Part shown: piece after piece, positions 5,954-8,159 of the stretch
Layout: each line of letters starts with the position of its first letter
Numbering within the stretch: position 1 is the stretch's first letter
NCBI GenBank assembly: GCA_001872925.1
Contig: MNYD01000070.1
Span: 1-8,159 of the forward strand
Direction of reading: 5' to 3'
DNA length: 8,159 nt
From: Dehalococcoidia bacterium CG2_30_46_19
GTDB lineage: Bacteria; Chloroflexota; Dehalococcoidia; GIF9; AB-539-J10
Notes under the pieces: model-generated
The model's input: the letters and a program-made list of their open reading frames with translations, nothing else
Told to the model about the DNA's origin: nothing
Database searches by the model: none
Program-made: the position numbers and the translations under genes

Positions 5954-7345
5954 ATGAACTATAAAAAGGTTACTGACGAAGTTATCCGGAGACTCAAGGA
6001 GATAGTTGGGGATGAAAATGTCCTCTGTGAACATCTTATGGATTATGGGCACGATGAGACGCATATATTGGACTGGGTGCCTCCCGAAGTTGTTGTGAAA
6101 CCGAAAAACAGAACGGAGGTATCTGAGATATTAAAACTCGCTAACCGGGAAATAATTCCTGTCACTCCCAGGGGTGGTGGAACAGGACTGTCCGGTGGCG
6201 CAGTCCCCATTTATGGTGGGATTCTCCTTTCGTTGGAACGAATGAATAGAATCCTGGAGATAGATGAGGATAATTTCGTGGCTGTAGTTGAGCCTGGCGT
6301 TATCTTAGCTGAGTTATACAAAGCTGTGGAGGATAGAGGGCTTTACTATCCTATTTATCCAGAAGAGGAGAGTGCCACCATCGGGGGGAATGTCGCCACG
6401 AATGCTGCCGGTATGAAGGCAGTGAAATATGGTGTTACCAGGAATTATATCATGGGGTTGGAGGCCGTGCTTCCAAACGGCACCGTAATAGAGACAGGTG
6501 GGAAATATGTAAAGAATTCCACTGGCTATAATCTGGCTCAACTTCTAGTAGGCTCTGAGGGAACCCTGGCTGTGGTAACCAAAATTATACTGAGGTTAAT
6601 CAAGAGGCCAAAGAAGAGATGTTATCTAATTCCCACTTTTGAATCTCTTGGAGATGCCATAAGCACTGTCCCAAAGATACTCAAAGAGGGCATAGTCCCG
6701 GTCGCCATTGAATTCATGTCGGGCATTGCCATGCAGTTGTGCCAGAATTACACGGGCATAAAACTTCCTATCCCAGAAGCGCCGAATTACCTTATTATAA
6801 TTATTGAATCAGACAGTGAATTGGAATTGAAGAATCTTACCGAGCGAGTTAACGCTATCTGCTTAAATAATGGTGCCTCCGATGTTTTCATCGTGGACAC
6901 GGAGAGGGATATGAAGAAGGTATCTGAGGTTAGAGCAAAGCTGCACTTTGCCGTGAAATCGTTAGGATTGGAAGATATCGGCGATGCCGTAGTTCCGAGG
7001 AGTAAGATTCCTGAATTCATGAACATGTTGGGTGAAATAACGCGGAAGCATGGTATTCTGGTGAGCGGTAGCGGGCACGCTGGCGACGGGAATGTGCACT
7101 TCAGCGTCATCGCCTTTGGTACGCCAAAAGAGGAGTTCAACCGTAAATTGCCTGAAATTTTGGAGGATGTATTTAGAGGAAGTGTATCGCTAGGAGGTAC
7201 CATCTCTGGCGAGCATGGAATTGGCGTCGCCAAGAAGAAATATGTTCCTATTGCGATAAAACAAGAGCAGATAGAACTCATGAGAAACATAAAAAGGGTT
7301 TTTGACCCAAACTGTATCTTGAACCCGGGAAAGATTTTTGATTAG
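5954..7345 (+). CDS. glcD: FAD-linked 2-hydroxyacid oxidase/dehydrogenase, GlcD family
   Basis: A 463-residue flavoprotein of the GlcD/D-lactate dehydrogenase (VAO/PCMH) family that oxidises D-2-hydroxyacids such as glycolate or D-lactate to 2-oxoacids. The PP-loop FAD-binding domain spans ~45-220, with PRGGGTGLSGGAVP at 72-85, ATIGGNVATNAAGMKAVKYG at 141-160 and STGYNLAQLLVGSEGTLAVV at 189-208. The FAD-oxidase C-terminal domain has DIGDAVVPRSKIPEF at 341-355, GHAGDGNVH at 374-382 (His pair and acid at the metal/substrate site), SGEHGIG at 418-424 and the terminal FDPNCILNPGKIFD. Length is normal. ATG 5954 follows a GGGGGAGG site. No Fe-S GlcF partner, Etf genes or intact LUD protein is adjacent, so the electron acceptor is unknown. 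The exact substrate cannot be read from sequence. Confidence 0.9.
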   Translation: MNYKKVTDEVIRRLKEIVGDENVLCEHLMDYGHDETHILDWVPPEVVVKPKNRTEVSEILKLANREIIPVTPRGGGTGLSGGAVPIYGGILLSLERMNRILEIDEDNFVAVVEPGVILAELYKAVEDRGLYYPIYPEEESATIGGNVATNAAGMKAVKYGVTRNYIMGLEAVLPNGTVIETGGKYVKNSTGYNLAQLLVGSEGTLAVVTKIILRLIKRPKKRCYLIPTFESLGDAISTVPKILKEGIVPVAIEFMSGIAMQLCQNYTGIKLPIPEAPNYLIIIIESDSELELKNLTERVNAICLNNGASDVFIVDTERDMKKVSEVRAKLHFAVKSLGLEDIGDAVVPRSKIPEFMNMLGEITRKHGILVSGSGHAGDGNVHFSVIAFGTPKEEFNRKLPEILEDVFRGSVSLGGTISGEHGIGVAKKKYVPIAIKQEQIELMRNIKRVFDPNCILNPGKIFD

Positions 7346-7349
7346 CAGG

Positions 7350-8000
7350 ATGATTTTAGGCATCGATGAGGCGGGTAGAGGCTGTGTGATTGGTCCGCTG
7401 GTTATCTGTGGCTTATTGGCAAGTAAGGAAACCATAGAGCGGTTTCAAGAAATAGGCGTTCGGGATTCTAAGCAGCTAAGCCGAAAAAAGCGTGAGCAGC
7501 TTGGTACTGAGATAGCGAGCCTGGCAGAAGATTTTATGCTTATCAAAATAAGCCCTGGTGAGATAGATGTATGCTTGTGGAGGCATGGGCTTAATTCGCT
7601 GGAGGCGGCGAAAACCGCCGAAATGATAAACCATCTGAAGCCAGCTGTTGCCTATATTGATGCTCCCGGTAAGGGGGCACGGGGCTATGCAAGGTTAATT
7701 AATTCCGCAATTCATGTCAGAATTCCAATCATAGCGGAGAACTTTGCTGACCGGAATTATCCTGTGGTGAGCGCTGCCTCTATACTGGCTAAAGTCCATA
7801 GAGACGCAGTGATACAGGAATTACATGGTGAATATGGTGACTTTGGCTCCGGTTATCCCTCGGATAGGAAAACGAGGGAATTTCTCAGGCATTGCTATCA
7901 ACGAGAGGGAAAGTTCCCCGACATAGTTAGAACTGGGTGGGCGACGGTTAGGAAGATAACCGCTCCCAGGCAGGCTGATCTAGCTCACATAGATGAGTGA
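7350..8000 (+). CDS. rnhB: Ribonuclease HII, archaeal-type
   Basis: RNase HII nicks the RNA strand of RNA-DNA hybrids and removes misincorporated ribonucleotides. From ATG 7350 it has 216 residues. The four catalytic acids are visible: Asp6 and Glu7 in GIDEAGRG, Asp104 in YIDAPG and Asp134 in NFADRNYPVV. DSKQLS at 39-44 and SAASILAKVHRD at 141-152 are family blocks. GCVIGPLVI after DEAGRG, and YGDFGSGYPSDRKT at 162-175, follow the archaeal-type pattern rather than the usual bacterial GPLAGPVV form. It begins 4 bases after the glcD stop, so it is probably co-transcribed with it. TTG 7338 would overlap glcD and add four residues; neither start has a strong Shine-Dalgarno. I chose ATG because family members begin just before the DEAGRG motif. 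Confidence 0.93.
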   Translation: MILGIDEAGRGCVIGPLVICGLLASKETIERFQEIGVRDSKQLSRKKREQLGTEIASLAEDFMLIKISPGEIDVCLWRHGLNSLEAAKTAEMINHLKPAVAYIDAPGKGARGYARLINSAIHVRIPIIAENFADRNYPVVSAASILAKVHRDAVIQELHGEYGDFGSGYPSDRKTREFLRHCYQREGKFPDIVRTGWATVRKITAPRQADLAHIDE

Positions 8001-8033
8001 CTCGTACATCGTTATAACGTTGAAGAGTGGCAA

Positions 8034-8063
8034 CTGTCATTGCGAGCGAAGCGTGGCAATCTC
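8034..8063. repeat. Dispersed intergenic palindrome-like repeat (TCATTGCGAGCGAAGC type)
   Basis: CTGTCATTGCGAGCGAAGCG continuing through TGGCAATCTC has ATTGC (8039-8043) and GCAAT (8056-8060) as outer arms. I recall very similar elements (GAGATTGC...GCAATGACA) scattered between genes in many environmental bacterial genomes. Only one copy lies in the window, so its repeat nature rests on memory. It lies 33 bases after the rnhB stop. Confidence 0.55.
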
Positions 8064-8159
8064 AGGAAAGCAAAACTCAAAAACCAAGGTGCAAAATGAG
8101 GAAGATTTTTATATTTTAATTTGTCATTTTGACTTTTTATGTTTGATTTTTGATATTGT
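8064..8159. other. Gene-free A/T-rich tail with TTTGA-type short repeats
   Basis: From about 8107 to the window edge the plus strand is dominated by T-runs broken by TTTGTCATTTTGAC, TTTGATTTTTGA and similar short units, a low-complexity pattern often found next to the preceding palindrome type. No ORF, RNA gene or clear terminator is visible. It is probably part of a composite non-coding repeat continuing past the edge. Confidence 0.45.

Noticed and set aside
6787..7290. 167-codon minus-strand frame opposite the 3' part of glcD
   Set aside because: It is fully antisense to conserved GlcD C-terminal motifs and has a Ser/Pro/Phe-rich shadow composition.
8010..8019. CGTTATAACG palindrome after rnhB
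   Set aside because: A 10-base self-complementary sequence without a T-run cannot act as an intrinsic terminator, and it has no paired copy in the window.
1..8159. CRISPR array, tRNA, rRNA, phage or defence genes
   Set aside because: No regularly spaced repeats, cloverleaf-like segments, or recognisable defence or phage proteins were found; the coding content is metabolic apart from the transposase and rnhB.

Overview
The window looks like a chromosomal segment of an anaerobic prokaryote with moderate GC content. Genes have strong AAGGAGG-type Shine-Dalgarno sites, and GTG and TTG starts appear beside ATG. The enzymes are ferredoxin/iron-sulfur and flavin enzymes of 2-oxo- and 2-hydroxyacid metabolism. 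The right end carries a TCATTGCGAGCGAAGC-type intergenic palindrome that I associate with dispersed repeats in environmental bacterial genomes, including Chloroflexota. My best guess is an uncultured anaerobic bacterium, possibly Dehalococcoidia-like. The RNase HII is of archaeal sequence type, so I cannot exclude an archaeon or gene transfer.

Left edge (1-375): the 3' end of an ISL3-family insertion sequence, with the C-terminus of its transposase and a recognisable terminal end. It has cut a minus-strand gene that resembles the N-terminus of a LUD (LutC-like) protein; 47 native codons remain, followed by 16 codons read from the element.

Minus-strand operon (235-4062): transcription runs leftward through an FrhB-like F420-hydrogenase/dehydrogenase beta-subunit protein, iorA, iorB and the broken LUD gene, with gaps of 2-32 bases. 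IorAB should oxidatively decarboxylate aryl-pyruvates to acyl-CoA with reduction of ferredoxin. The FrhB-like flavin/Fe-S protein is a plausible electron-transfer partner.

Divergent control region (4063-4327): a minus-strand -10 box beside a perfect 7-3-7 palindrome (ATGCTAT-AGG-ATAGCAT) and further TAGCATA copies.

Plus-strand genes (4328-8000): an isocitrate lyase/PEP mutase superfamily enzyme with a lyase-type KRCGH motif; a 50-codon ORF starting in its ATGA stop overlap; an unrecognised 149-residue protein with four predicted membrane segments; a GlcD-type FAD-linked 2-hydroxyacid oxidase preceded by a 9-bp inverted repeat containing TAGCATA; and rnhB, which follows glcD by 4 bases. The oxidase could supply 2-oxoacids and the IorAB enzyme could consume them. 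The shared TAGCATA motif hints at common control, but this is inference.

Right edge (8001-8159): no gene, a dispersed-repeat-like palindrome and a T-rich tract. I found no defence system, CRISPR array, tRNA or rRNA. The most novel items are the overlapping 50-codon ORF, the orphan membrane protein and the palindromic control region.
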